Source: Microbacterium imperiale
Lineage (GTDB): Bacteria; Actinomycetota; Actinomycetes; Actinomycetales; Microbacteriaceae
Assembly (NCBI RefSeq): GCF_017876655.1
Contig: NZ_JAGIOK010000001.1
Location: forward strand, 2,108,001 to 2,172,000
Reading direction: 5' to 3'
DNA length: 64,000 nucleotides
In this document: one piece after another, positions 26,027 through 34,314 of the stretch
Layout of the letters: every line of letters starts with the position of its first letter
Numbering within the stretch: position 1 is the first letter of the stretch
The notes under the pieces: model-generated
Databases searched by the model: none
Seen by the model: the letters and a program-made list of their open reading frames with translations, nothing else
What the model was told of the DNA's origin: nothing
Position numbers and translations under genes: made by a program

Positions 26027-26848
26027 GTGGTCTCACGCCGCACCGGACTGCTCGCCCTGCCCGGGTTGGCGCTGCTGCTGGCGGGGTTCCTGATCCCCTC
26101 GATCGCGATGCTCTTCGCGCCTCCGGGGGTCAGTCCGCTCGACATCCTCGACCGGCTCGGGCGCATGCTCACCGACCCGTTCGATCTCGCGATCATCGGC
26201 CGCACGGTCGGCCTCGGCCTGATCGTGACCGTCGTCTGCATCGTCCTCGGCTTCCCGATCGCCTACCTGCTGGCGCGCTCGACCTCGCGGTGGGCGGGCG
26301 TGCTGCTCGCGCTCGCGATCTTCCCGCTGCTGCTGAGCAACGTCGTCCGCACGTTCGGGTGGCTCGTGCTGCTGGGCTCCAACGGCGCGATCGGCCAGCT
26401 GCTCACCGGACTCGGCCTCGTCGACCGTGCACCGCAGCTGCTCTACACCGAGCTGGCCATCGTCCTGGGTCTCACGCAGCTCTTCCTGCCGCTCGCGATC
26501 ATCTCCTGCTATTCCGCCGTCGCGCAGGTCGATCCCGGACTGGATGACGCCGCGCGCGGCCTCGGCGCGAGCCGCACCCGCACCTTCTGGGGCATCGTCG
26601 TGCCGCTGTCGGCGCCCGGCATGGTCGTCGCCGCGACGCTCGTCTTCGCCGGCAGCGTCACCGCCTACACGACGCCGTACCTCCTCGGCGGATCCAGCCA
26701 GCGGATGCTGTCGACCCAGCTGTACTCGTACTCGAGCGTCACGATCGATTGGGCCGCCGCGAGCGCGACCGCGATCATCATGACGGTGCTCGTGTTCGCC
26801 GTGTCGGGCCTGTCGGCCGTCGTCGGACGACGGGGGGCCACCTCGTGA
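26027..26848 (+). CDS. ABC importer permease, PotB-like
   Basis: 273 residues from GTG 26027, preceded at a good distance by CGGAG; longer readings upstream would run through the operators. Six membrane segments are predicted. The EAA loop reads DDAARGLGASRTRTFWGIVVP (about residues 175-195), as in spermidine/putrescine-type permeases. It overlaps the second permease (GTGA). First gene of a four-gene importer under the LacI operators. Confidence 0.92.
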   Translation: MVSRRTGLLALPGLALLLAGFLIPSIAMLFAPPGVSPLDILDRLGRMLTDPFDLAIIGRTVGLGLIVTVVCIVLGFPIAYLLARSTSRWAGVLLALAIFPLLLSNVVRTFGWLVLLGSNGAIGQLLTGLGLVDRAPQLLYTELAIVLGLTQLFLPLAIISCYSAVAQVDPGLDDAARGLGASRTRTFWGIVVPLSAPGMVVAATLVFAGSVTAYTTPYLLGGSSQRMLSTQLYSYSSVTIDWAAASATAIIMTVLVFAVSGLSAVVGRRGATS

Positions 26849-27630
26849 AGACCAGTCGCCCGGTCGCGGCATCCCTCGCCGTCGCCGGCTACATCATCAT
26901 GATCGTGCCGATCCTGTTCGTCGTCGCCACGGCGTTCACAGGCGGACGGACGCTGCGCTTCCCGCCCGAGGGGTTCTCGCTGCGGTGGTTCGAGGCGGCG
27001 CTGAACTACGACCCGTTCGTCAGTGCTCTGCTGTCGAGCCTGCAGCTCGCGCTGATCGCGACCGTCCTCGCGCTGCTGATCGGTGTGCCGGTGACGCTCG
27101 CGATCCACCGCGGCAAGAGCCTGGTCGAAGGGCTCTTCCTCTCGCCGCTCATCGTGCCCGAGCTCGTCGTCGGCCTCGCGCTGTACCAGCAGCTCATGAT
27201 CGGCCTGCGCCTCGACAACTTCCCCGTGCTGCTCATCGGCCACACGGTGCTGATGCTGCCGTACGCCGTGCGCGTCACGGGCGCCTCGCTCGCCCTGGCC
27301 GACCCGGGCATCGAAGAGGCGGCTCGCGGCCTCGGCGCCTCGCCGCTGCGGGCCTTCTTCACCGTGACGCTCCCGCTGCTGCGACCCGGCATCTTCTCGG
27401 CGGGTCTGCTGAGCTTCGTCACCTCGTTCAACAACGTGCCGCTGTCGCTGCTACTGCAGAGCCGCGACTTCCGGACGCTTCCCGTCACCATGCTCGACTA
27501 CGTCCAGCAGAGCTACGACCCCATGGTCGCCGCGACCAGCACCATCATCCTGGCGGGCACCGTCGTCATCGCCGTCATCGCCGAGCGCACCGTCGGCTTC
27601 GCCCGCATCTTCGGAGGGATCAACCGATGA
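26845..27630 (+). CDS. ABC importer permease, PotC-like
   Basis: 261 residues from a GTG overlapping the PotB-like stop. Six membrane segments; EAA loop EEAARGLGASPLRAFF (about 155-170). N-terminal segment YIIMIVPILFVVATAF and the spacing match PotC-type permeases. It forms the heterodimeric channel with the preceding gene product. Confidence 0.92.
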   Translation: MKTSRPVAASLAVAGYIIMIVPILFVVATAFTGGRTLRFPPEGFSLRWFEAALNYDPFVSALLSSLQLALIATVLALLIGVPVTLAIHRGKSLVEGLFLSPLIVPELVVGLALYQQLMIGLRLDNFPVLLIGHTVLMLPYAVRVTGASLALADPGIEEAARGLGASPLRAFFTVTLPLLRPGIFSAGLLSFVTSFNNVPLSLLLQSRDFRTLPVTMLDYVQQSYDPMVAATSTIILAGTVVIAVIAERTVGFARIFGGINR

Positions 27631-28619
27631 CCACCGCAGCAGAGTTCGTCGGGGTGACCCAGCGCTTCGGCGACTTCACCGCCGTCGACGACATCGACCT
27701 CGCCATCCCGGCGGGGCAGCTGACGACCCTCCTCGGGCCCAGCGGATGCGGCAAGACCACGTCGCTGCGCATGCTCGCCGGCTACGCGCAGCCGACGTCG
27801 GGGCGCATCATGATCGCCGGGACCGACGCCACGCGCACGCCGCCCGAGCGCCGGGGGCTGGGCATGGTGTTCCAGTCCTACGCCCTGTTCCCGCACATGA
27901 CGGTCGCCGAGAACGTCGGGTACGGCCTCAAGCTGCGCAAGGTCGCCGCGCCCGAGCGCCGCCGTCGCGTCGACGAGGCCCTGGGCCTGGTCGGCCTCGG
28001 TCACCTCGCGGCGAGCCGGCCCAAGAAGCTCTCGGGCGGCCAGCAGCAGCGCGTCGCGCTCGCGCGTGCGATCGCCATCCGCCCGACCCTCCTGCTGCTC
28101 GACGAGCCGCTGTCGAACCTCGACGCCCGGCTGCGCGTGCAGATGCGCGCCGAGATCCGCCGCATCCAGTCCGAGACCGGCCTCACGGTCGTGCTCGTCA
28201 CGCACGACCAGGACGAGGCCCTCGAGATGTCCGACCGCATGGTCCTCATGCGCGACGGCCGCATCATGCAGGAGGGCGCTCCGTCCGCGGTGTTCACGGC
28301 TCCCGCGAACCGCTTCGTCGCGGAGTTCCTGGGCTACGAGAACTTCATCGCCACGCCCGACGGCGGCCTGACCACGGTCCGGCCCGAGCACCTCGTCGTC
28401 GGCGCCGCGTCCGGCGCGGCCGGCCTGGCGCTCGACGGCGTCGTGACGGATGTCGCCTACCGCGGCGTCGACCGGCTCGTGACCGTCGAGACCGCGGATG
28501 CCGCCGGCACGACGGTGCGCCTGATCGCGGACGTCCGCGACGAGGCCGTGCTCGCCCGGCCCGGCGATCGCGTCACGGTATCCGCGCCGCAGGCGCGACT
28601 CATCCGCCTCGCGGCCTAA
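27627..28619 (+). CDS. ABC importer ATP-binding protein, PotA-like
   Basis: 330 residues; ATG overlaps the permease stop (ATGA). Walker A GPSGCGKTTSLRMLAG, signature LSGGQQQRVALARAI, Walker B LLLDEPLSNLDARLR and switch VTHDQDEALEMSDR. The C-terminal part (about 235-330) is a TOBE_2-like domain, short for PotA. An unusually C-rich 79-base spacer separates it from the binding-protein gene. Confidence 0.95.
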   Translation: MTTAAEFVGVTQRFGDFTAVDDIDLAIPAGQLTTLLGPSGCGKTTSLRMLAGYAQPTSGRIMIAGTDATRTPPERRGLGMVFQSYALFPHMTVAENVGYGLKLRKVAAPERRRRVDEALGLVGLGHLAASRPKKLSGGQQQRVALARAIAIRPTLLLLDEPLSNLDARLRVQMRAEIRRIQSETGLTVVLVTHDQDEALEMSDRMVLMRDGRIMQEGAPSAVFTAPANRFVAEFLGYENFIATPDGGLTTVRPEHLVVGAASGAAGLALDGVVTDVAYRGVDRLVTVETADAAGTTVRLIADVRDEAVLARPGDRVTVSAPQARLIRLAA

Positions 28620-28700
28620 ACCGCACCCCGACCCCCCGCAGCACCAGCACCCCGCACCACCCGCACCCGCGCGGCCCGGCCGCAGCCCGAGAGGACCCCG
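28620..28700 (+). other. C-rich, G-poor spacer between ATPase and binding-protein genes
   Basis: About 80 bases dominated by C and CAC/CCC runs with few G until near its end, unlike the balanced G and C around it. The transcript would be poorly structured, as in Rho-loading or RNA-processing sites. The ribosome-binding site GAGAGGA precedes the next ATG. Confidence 0.4.
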
Positions 28701-28701
28701 C

Positions 28702-29778
28702 ATGATCCGCACCCGCACCAGCCGCCTGCTCGCGGCATCGTCCGCCCTCGCCGCCACGGCGCTCGTCGTCACCGGCTGCTCCGGCGCCGGCGACGACGAG
28801 TCCGGTTCGGCCGACTCCATCGTCGTGAGCGCGTTCCCCTTCGGCGTCGAGGAGTTCCAGGAGGCGATCGTCGATCCCTTCACCGAGAAGACCGGCATCC
28901 GCGTCGAGATCGAGACCGGCTCCAACGCCGACCGTCTGTCGCAGCTGCAGCTGGCCGGCGGCGACGCGGGCATCGACGTCATGCTGATCTCCGACACCTT
29001 CGCCGCGTCGGGACAGGAGCAGGACCTCTTCCAGGACTTCGACGAGTCCGACGTGCCCAACCTCGCGTCCATCGCCGAGTTCGCGGTCGAGGAGGGCTAC
29101 GACGGTCCGGCCTACAGCTACCAGCTCAACGGCACGCTCTACAGCACCGACGACCTCACCGCCGAGCAGGCAGCCGACTGGTCGCTCTACGCCGATCCCG
29201 CCTACAGCGGACGCCTGGCGTTCCCCGACATCTCGGTCACCGCGGGCCAGCTCGCCGTCTCGGGCGTCGCCGCGACCTTCGGCGACGGACCCTACGACAT
29301 CGACACCGCCTACGAGACGATCGGCGGCTGGGCCCCCGGCATCCTCCAGTTCTACACCTCGTCGACCGAGGTCACGAACCTGCTCACCCAGGGCGAGATC
29401 GTCGCCGCCGACGCTCTCAGCGGCTTCGCGACCAACCTCGTCGCCTCCGGTGAGCCGGTCGCCTGGACCGCCCCGACCGAGGGACGCTTCATGGCCACCA
29501 ACCGCGCGATGATCCCCAGCGGCGCCGAGAACGTCGAGGGCGCCTACGCGTTCATCGACTACCTGCTCTCGGTCGAGGCGCAGGCGGCGTCGGCCGAGAT
29601 CGTCGGCGACCTGCCCGTCGCGCTCGACGCCGCGATCCCCGCCGAGATCACCGCGGTGGTCGGAGACATCGCCGCCGACCCCATCGCCGCGGGCTACGCG
29701 ACGCTCGACCCCGCCGAGATCGTCCCGAACCGCGCCCAGTGGGTGGAGCGCTTCGCGCGCGAGGTCTCTTCGCGCTGA
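28702..29778 (+). CDS. ABC importer substrate-binding lipoprotein, PotD-like
   Basis: 358 residues. Signal peptide with lipobox VVTGC (lipid on C26). The mature part is an extracellular solute-binding protein of the spermidine/putrescine group (SIVVSAFPFGVEEFQEAIV, then FTEKTGIRVEIETGSNADRL, then FPDISVTAGQLAVSG). It delivers ligand to the permeases at 26027-27630. A strong terminator follows directly, so it ends the transporter unit. Ligand unknown; the deaminase next door suggests a purine or another aminated compound. Confidence 0.9.
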   Translation: MIRTRTSRLLAASSALAATALVVTGCSGAGDDESGSADSIVVSAFPFGVEEFQEAIVDPFTEKTGIRVEIETGSNADRLSQLQLAGGDAGIDVMLISDTFAASGQEQDLFQDFDESDVPNLASIAEFAVEEGYDGPAYSYQLNGTLYSTDDLTAEQAADWSLYADPAYSGRLAFPDISVTAGQLAVSGVAATFGDGPYDIDTAYETIGGWAPGILQFYTSSTEVTNLLTQGEIVAADALSGFATNLVASGEPVAWTAPTEGRFMATNRAMIPSGAENVEGAYAFIDYLLSVEAQAASAEIVGDLPVALDAAIPAEITAVVGDIAADPIAAGYATLDPAEIVPNRAQWVERFAREVSSR

Positions 29779-29786
29779 CCCAGACC

Positions 29787-29830
29787 GCCCGGCCGTCGAA
29801 CCCCCCTTCGGCGGCCGGGCCTTTCCTTTC
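29787..29830 (+). terminator. Rho-independent terminator after the Pot-type operon
   Basis: GCCCGGCCG (29787-29795) pairs perfectly with CGGCCGGGC (29812-29820), a 9-bp stem with a 16-base loop, followed by CTTTCCTTTC. It sits only 24 bases before the deaminase ATG. Confidence 0.8.
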
Positions 29831-29853
29831 CGCACCGACGCACGAACGGCACC

Positions 29854-30972
29854 ATGACCTCCGCACCACCGCTCCCCGCCGACTACCTCCAGCGCCTGCC
29901 GAAGGCCGACCTGCACTGCCATCTCATCGGCACCGTGCGGCCGTCGACCTTCGCCGAGCTGGCCCGGCGCGAAGCGCTCGAGCTGCCCGCCGACCCCGAG
30001 CGCATCTTCGCCGACATCAACTCGCTGCCGCCCGACCCCGCGCTGTACCGGAACACCCGCATCCCGGTGCCGCAGGAGCGCTCGGCCGACGAGCCCGAGG
30101 TGTCGTACTCGCTGTTCCAGGTGTCGAATTGGGTCGTCGAGGTGCTGCGCGATGCCGACGACCTGACGCGCATCGTCTACGAGGCGTTCGAGGACGCCCA
30201 CCGCACCAGCGGCACGCGTCACCTCGAGCTGTTCTTCGACGCGCTGCCGCCGCACCTGGCGTCGCTCGGATACCGGGGCGCGGTCGAGGCGTATGCCGAG
30301 GGCATCCGGATGGCCGAGCGCGACTTCGGCATGACCGGTCTCATGATCCAGGGCATCGACCGCAGCCGCAGCGGCGAGGAGGCCCTCGAGGTCGTGCGCC
30401 GCGTCGTCGACAACCCGCACGAGTACGTCGCCGGCATCGGCCTCGACAACCTCGAGACCGCCGGTCCGCCCGAGCGCTTCGCCGACGCGTACCGCCTCGC
30501 CGGCGAGGCCGGGCTCGGTCGCACGGCGCACTCGTCGGAGCATGCCCCGACCGCCGTCAACACGATCACGTGCCTCGATGTGCTCGGGTGCGACCGCATC
30601 GATCACGGCTATTACGTGCTCGAGGATGACGCCGTCGTGGCCCGCATGCGCGACGAGCAGGTGTCGTTCACCGTGGCCTCCACGACGTCGCGGCGCTCGT
30701 GGCGCCCGTGGCGCCGCGCGTCGATCGCCGCGATGCTGGACGCCGGGCTCAACGTCATCCCGTGCTCGGACGACCCGGGCATGTTCCCGACGACGCTCGC
30801 CGCCGAGTACGGCATCGTGTCGGAGCAGATCGGGGCCACGCACGCGCAGATCCGGCGCATGGCGATCGCGTCGTTCGAGGCATCCTGGCTTCCCGCCGAC
30901 CTCCGTGCCCGGCGCGTCGCCGAGGTCACCCGCGAGATCGAGGCCCTCGACGCCGAGTTCTCCCTCTCCTGA
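29854..30972 (+). CDS. Adenosine/adenine deaminase family protein
   Basis: 372 residues. Zinc ligands in KADLHCHLIG (HxH about 21-23), RTAHSSEHAP (His and catalytic Glu; usually HAGE), the His-Gly pair in CDRIDHGYY and the Asp pair in PCSDDPGMF. The SDDP.MF form and the late SFEASWLP resemble both adenosine and adenine deaminases, so the base or nucleoside substrate is open. The segment STTSRRSWRPWRRAS replaces the common CPxSN block. It follows the Pot-type importer but is separated from it by a terminator; read-through or its own promoter must drive it. Confidence 0.85.
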   Translation: MTSAPPLPADYLQRLPKADLHCHLIGTVRPSTFAELARREALELPADPERIFADINSLPPDPALYRNTRIPVPQERSADEPEVSYSLFQVSNWVVEVLRDADDLTRIVYEAFEDAHRTSGTRHLELFFDALPPHLASLGYRGAVEAYAEGIRMAERDFGMTGLMIQGIDRSRSGEEALEVVRRVVDNPHEYVAGIGLDNLETAGPPERFADAYRLAGEAGLGRTAHSSEHAPTAVNTITCLDVLGCDRIDHGYYVLEDDAVVARMRDEQVSFTVASTTSRRSWRPWRRASIAAMLDAGLNVIPCSDDPGMFPTTLAAEYGIVSEQIGATHAQIRRMAIASFEASWLPADLRARRVAEVTREIEALDAEFSLS

Positions 30973-30990
30973 GGCTCACCGCACAGCGAA

Positions 30991-31011
30991 AAGGTGCCGA
31001 CGCGCCACCTT
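30991..31011. terminator. Possible bidirectional terminator between deaminase and helicase
   Basis: AAGGTG (30991-30996) pairs with CACCTT (31006-31011) between convergent genes. On the minus strand the hairpin is followed by TTCG. The stem is short. Confidence 0.45.
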
Positions 31012-31028
31012 CGTGGTGTCGGAGGGGC

Positions 31029-32606
31029 TCAGCGGCCCGAGCGGCGGCCCGCGGTGTTGGGGCGCACGACCGAGCCGACCGTCAGCTTGCCGCCGGCCGA
31101 GGTCGCGCGGCGGCCGGTGCGGCGCGCGTTGCCCGCGGGTGCGGCATCCCGGCTCTCGCGCGCCGGGCGCTCGGCGGGCTGACCGCTGCGTGCGGACTGC
31201 TGGCCACGGCTCTGCTGACCGCCCTGACCGCCCGTGCGGGCGGCCTGACCGTCGCGACCGCCGGCCGTGCCCTGACCCTGACCGCGTCCGCCGCGACCGC
31301 GACCGCCGGAACGACCGCCGCCGTTCGACGCGCCACCCTCACGGGCATCGCGGGCCGCGCGCTTGCGCTGGGCGTTCGCGCCCTGGCTCGTGCCGCGCGG
31401 CGCGGCCTCGACCGGCGCCGGTGCGACGTAGGGGGCGACCTTGCCGACGAGCGCCGTGACGGCGGGCGAGGTGGCCGTCACCGTCTCGGGGGTGACCGCG
31501 ATGGCGGCCTTGCGCAGCAGGTCCTTGACGTCGCGCTCCTGCCCCGGCAGCACGAGGGTCACCACGGCGCCCTCGGCGCCGGCGCGGGCGGTGCGGCCTG
31601 AGCGGTGCAGGTACGCCTTGTGCTCCATGGGCGGGTCGACGTGGACGACGAGCTCGACGTCGTCGACGTGCACGCCGCGGGCGGCGACGTCGGTCGCGAC
31701 GAGCACCTTCGCGGCGCCGCTCGAGAACGCGGCGAGGTTGCGGTCGCGCTGCGGCTGCGAGAGGTTGCCGTGCAGGTCGACCGAGGGGATGCCCTGCGCG
31801 GTCAGCTGCTTCGCGAGCTTCTTCGCGGCGTGCTTGGTGCGAGTGAAGAGGATGCGCCGGCCCATGCCCGAGGCGAGCGCGGTGACGACATCCTTCTTCT
31901 CCTCGGCGCCGGCCACGTGGAACACGTGGTGGGTCATCGCCGCGACGGGGGAGTGCGCCTCGTCGACCGAGTGCAGCACCTCGTTCTGCAGGAAGCGCTT
32001 GACGAGCTTGTCCACGCCGTTGTCGAGCGTCGCGCTGAAGAGCATGCGCTGGCCGTCGCGCGGCGTCTTGTCGAGGATGCGGGTGACCGCCGGCAGGAAG
32101 CCGAGGTCGGCCATGTGGTCGGCCTCGTCGATGACGGTGATCTCGACCGAGTCGAGCGTCAGGTGACGCTGCTGCAGCAGGTCTTCGAGGCGGCCGGGGC
32201 ACGCCACGACGATGTCGACGCCGGCGTTCAGCGCCTGCACCTGGCGGTTCTGGTTGACGCCGCCGAAGATGGTGGTCGTCTTCATGCCGTACGCGGCGGC
32301 GAGGGGCTCGAGCGTCGCGTTGATCTGGGTCGCCAGCTCGCGGGTCGGGGCGAGGACGAGGCCGAGGATGCGGGTGGCGCGGCGCGCCCCGCCGGCGAGC
32401 TCGCCCCCGAGGCGCGCGGCCATCGGGATCGAGAAGGCCAGCGTCTTGCCCGAGCCGGTCTTGCCGCGGCCGAGCACGTCGCGCCCGGCGAGCGTGTCGG
32501 GCAGGGTGTCGACCTGGATCGGGAAGGCGGTCGTCTTGCCGTCCTTCGCGAGGGCCTCGACGAGAGGAGCGGGCACGCCGAGCGTGCGGAAAGCGGTGTC
32601 AGTCAT
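31029..32606 (-). CDS. DEAD-box ATP-dependent RNA helicase
   Basis: 525 residues. Q motif FRTLGVPAPL, motif I GKTGSGKT, PTRELA, motif II VIDEADHMADLG, SATL, TDVAARGVHVDD and HRSGRTARAG are all present. The last 110 residues are low-complexity Gly/Arg/Gln (RGG-like), an RNA-binding tail. The start at 32606 fits the family N-terminus MTDTAFRTL. The transcript probably has a leader of about 155 bases with a strong hairpin, in line with cold-regulated helicase genes. Confidence 0.95.
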   Translation of the reverse strand: MTDTAFRTLGVPAPLVEALAKDGKTTAFPIQVDTLPDTLAGRDVLGRGKTGSGKTLAFSIPMAARLGGELAGGARRATRILGLVLAPTRELATQINATLEPLAAAYGMKTTTIFGGVNQNRQVQALNAGVDIVVACPGRLEDLLQQRHLTLDSVEITVIDEADHMADLGFLPAVTRILDKTPRDGQRMLFSATLDNGVDKLVKRFLQNEVLHSVDEAHSPVAAMTHHVFHVAGAEEKKDVVTALASGMGRRILFTRTKHAAKKLAKQLTAQGIPSVDLHGNLSQPQRDRNLAAFSSGAAKVLVATDVAARGVHVDDVELVVHVDPPMEHKAYLHRSGRTARAGAEGAVVTLVLPGQERDVKDLLRKAAIAVTPETVTATSPAVTALVGKVAPYVAPAPVEAAPRGTSQGANAQRKRAARDAREGGASNGGGRSGGRGRGGRGQGQGTAGGRDGQAARTGGQGGQQSRGQQSARSGQPAERPARESRDAAPAGNARRTGRRATSAGGKLTVGSVVRPNTAGRRSGR

Positions 32607-32734
32607 GGGGAGCGTTCTCCGGGCACACGTCGGCGCCCTGATCGGTGGCCCGGATGCGGGTGCGCATGCGGGGTCGCCGTACGAAAGTGTCCGCGGGGTC
32701 GTGACCCGATGAGCGGAAGGCGTTCTACGACGCG

Positions 32735-32769
32735 TGCGGCGCGAGTGCGCCGCAGGAACCACCAGTCTA
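32735..32769 (-). promoter_or_regulatory. Helicase promoter -10 and leader hairpin
   Basis: Minus-strand TAGACT (32764-32769) is a good -10. Just downstream a perfect 8-bp stem with a 4-base loop (TGCGGCGC / GCGCCGCA, 32735-32754) would form at the 5' end of a roughly 155-base untranslated leader. It may stabilise the RNA or give temperature control. Confidence 0.5.
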
Positions 32770-32812
32770 TCAGGGCCGGTCGATCAGCCCGCCCGGACGG
32801 CCCGGAGAACGG

Positions 32813-33073
32813 TCAGATGAGCGAGAGCTCGCGCAGCTTGGCCGCCACGTCGTCGTTGCTCGGCTCGACGTGGTGGGTCGCGTCGGGGTAGACCACGACG
32901 GGGATCTGCGTGCGACCGGAGATGTCGCGCGCGACGTCGGCGGCGGCCGGGTCGGCCTCGAGGTCGACGTAGGTGTACGCGACGCCCAGCCCGTCGAGCT
33001 GCGCCTTGGTGCGGCGGCAGTCGCGGCACCAGTCCGCGCCGAACATCGTGATGGTGTCGGAGGAAACGCTCAT
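32813..33073 (-). CDS. Glutaredoxin-like protein (mycoredoxin type)
   Basis: 86 residues. TMFGADWCRDCRRTKAQLD carries the CxxC redox pair (CRDC), followed by the cis-Pro in QIPVVVYPD. Small actinobacterial proteins of this shape are mycoredoxins, which reduce mycothiol-mixed disulfides; that assignment rests on length and motif. It lies 19 bases downstream of the GT2-GtrA gene on the same strand. Confidence 0.85.
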   Translation of the reverse strand: MSVSSDTITMFGADWCRDCRRTKAQLDGLGVAYTYVDLEADPAAADVARDISGRTQIPVVVYPDATHHVEPSNDDVAAKLRELSLI

Positions 33074-33092
33074 CCCTCCAGCGTACGACCGC

Positions 33093-34220
33093 TCAGGACT
33101 CGAGGGCGCGGGCCCGCTCGCGTGCCGGTTCGAGCGCCGGGGCCACGCGCTGCTTCTTGGGGGCGTAGACGACGAGGGCGTGGAAGACGAACCGCACGAC
33201 GAAGGCTGCGACGAGCGTCAGCCCGGCGGCGATGACGCTGGGGATGTGGGCGTTCTCGACGAGCACCCACAGCACGGGGATCCGGATGATCGCTTCGGCG
33301 TTGTTGAACGTGAACGATTTGACGAACCGTTGCGTCATTGAGCCCGACTCGGAGCGCATGTCCGAGAAGACGAGGTACTCCAGCAGCAGGAAGTTGCCGA
33401 TGATGGTGATCTCGCTGGCGATGATCGAGGCCGGCAGGTAGTCCATGCCCAGACGGATCAGACCCCACATGATCACGAGGTTCGCGATTGCGCCGACCCC
33501 GCCGACGAGGGCGAACGCCGACATGCGGCCGAAGCGGAGCATGAGCAGCTGCGTGAGGAAGCGGATGCCCTGCGTGAACGTCGCCTTCGAGGCGCCGGCG
33601 TACCGCGGCGCGAATGCGAACGGCACCTCCGAGACGCGCAGGTGGCGGCGCGCGAGGATCTCGAGCAGGATCTTGAACCCGCGCGGACGCAGCGCGTCGA
33701 TGTCGATCGCGTCGCGGTCGACGAGGAAGAACCCGGTCATGGGATCGCTGCATTCGCCGAGCTTGCGCGGGAACATCGCCTTCGTCAGCAGCGTCGACGC
33801 CCGCGACACCGTGGTGCGGGTGGCGTCGGCCAGCCCCTTCGAGTCGCCGCCCGCGATGTACCGCGAGGCCACCACGACGTCGACGTCACCGCGGTCGGCG
33901 CGGGCGAGCAGGCGCGGGATGTCCTCGGGCGGGTGCTGCAGGTCGCCGTCCATGACGAGGCACCACGAGGATGCCGCGGCCTTCATGCCTTCGACGACGG
34001 CGCCGCCGAGCCCGGCGACGGGGGCGTCGCGGTGGATGAGGCGCACCGGGAAATCGGTGTGCGCTGCGGCCCGCTCGATGATCTGCGGGGTGTCATCGGT
34101 CGAGTCGTCGACGAAGAGGACCTCGATCATCCGGTCGTCGACCGCGTCGCCGATGCGTCGGAGCAGTTCGGCGACGTTCGGACCTTCGTTGAAGGTCGGG
34201 ACGACGATCGTCAGATCCAT
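33093..34220 (-). CDS. GT2 glycosyltransferase fused to GtrA membrane domain
   Basis: 375 residues. The N-terminal family-2 domain (about 1-235) has LTIVVPTFNEGPNVAELL, VDDSTDDT, DGDLQHPPEDIP and SKATFTQGIRFL, like dolichol-phosphate mannose synthase. The C-terminal GtrA-like domain (about 240-360) has four membrane segments. Such fusions make polyprenyl-phosphate sugars and move them across the membrane for cell-surface glycosylation. Start ATG 34220 fits the conserved N-terminus; the upstream open frame crosses the promoter. Confidence 0.92.
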   Translation of the reverse strand: MDLTIVVPTFNEGPNVAELLRRIGDAVDDRMIEVLFVDDSTDDTPQIIERAAAHTDFPVRLIHRDAPVAGLGGAVVEGMKAAASSWCLVMDGDLQHPPEDIPRLLARADRGDVDVVVASRYIAGGDSKGLADATRTTVSRASTLLTKAMFPRKLGECSDPMTGFFLVDRDAIDIDALRPRGFKILLEILARRHLRVSEVPFAFAPRYAGASKATFTQGIRFLTQLLMLRFGRMSAFALVGGVGAIANLVIMWGLIRLGMDYLPASIIASEITIIGNFLLLEYLVFSDMRSESGSMTQRFVKSFTFNNAEAIIRIPVLWVLVENAHIPSVIAAGLTLVAAFVVRFVFHALVVYAPKKQRVAPALEPARERARALES

Positions 34221-34256
34221 GTGCGCTCGCGATTCCGGAAGAACGGGGGAGTTCAC

Positions 34257-34291
34257 ACAGTACTGAGGATTGATATGGGGACAACCGGTTG
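34257..34291 (-). promoter_or_regulatory. Promoter of the GT2 gene with overlapping CAACCGGTTG palindrome
   Basis: Minus-strand TTGTCC (34279-34284), a 16-base spacer and TACTGT (34257-34262) form a sigma-70-like promoter in an unusually AT-rich gap. The 10-bp palindrome CAACCGGTTG (34282-34291) overlaps the -35 and equals the core of the LacI operators at 25880-25992. Confidence 0.5.
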
Positions 34292-34314
34292 AACTTTCAG
34301 AAATGCTCTGAGAT

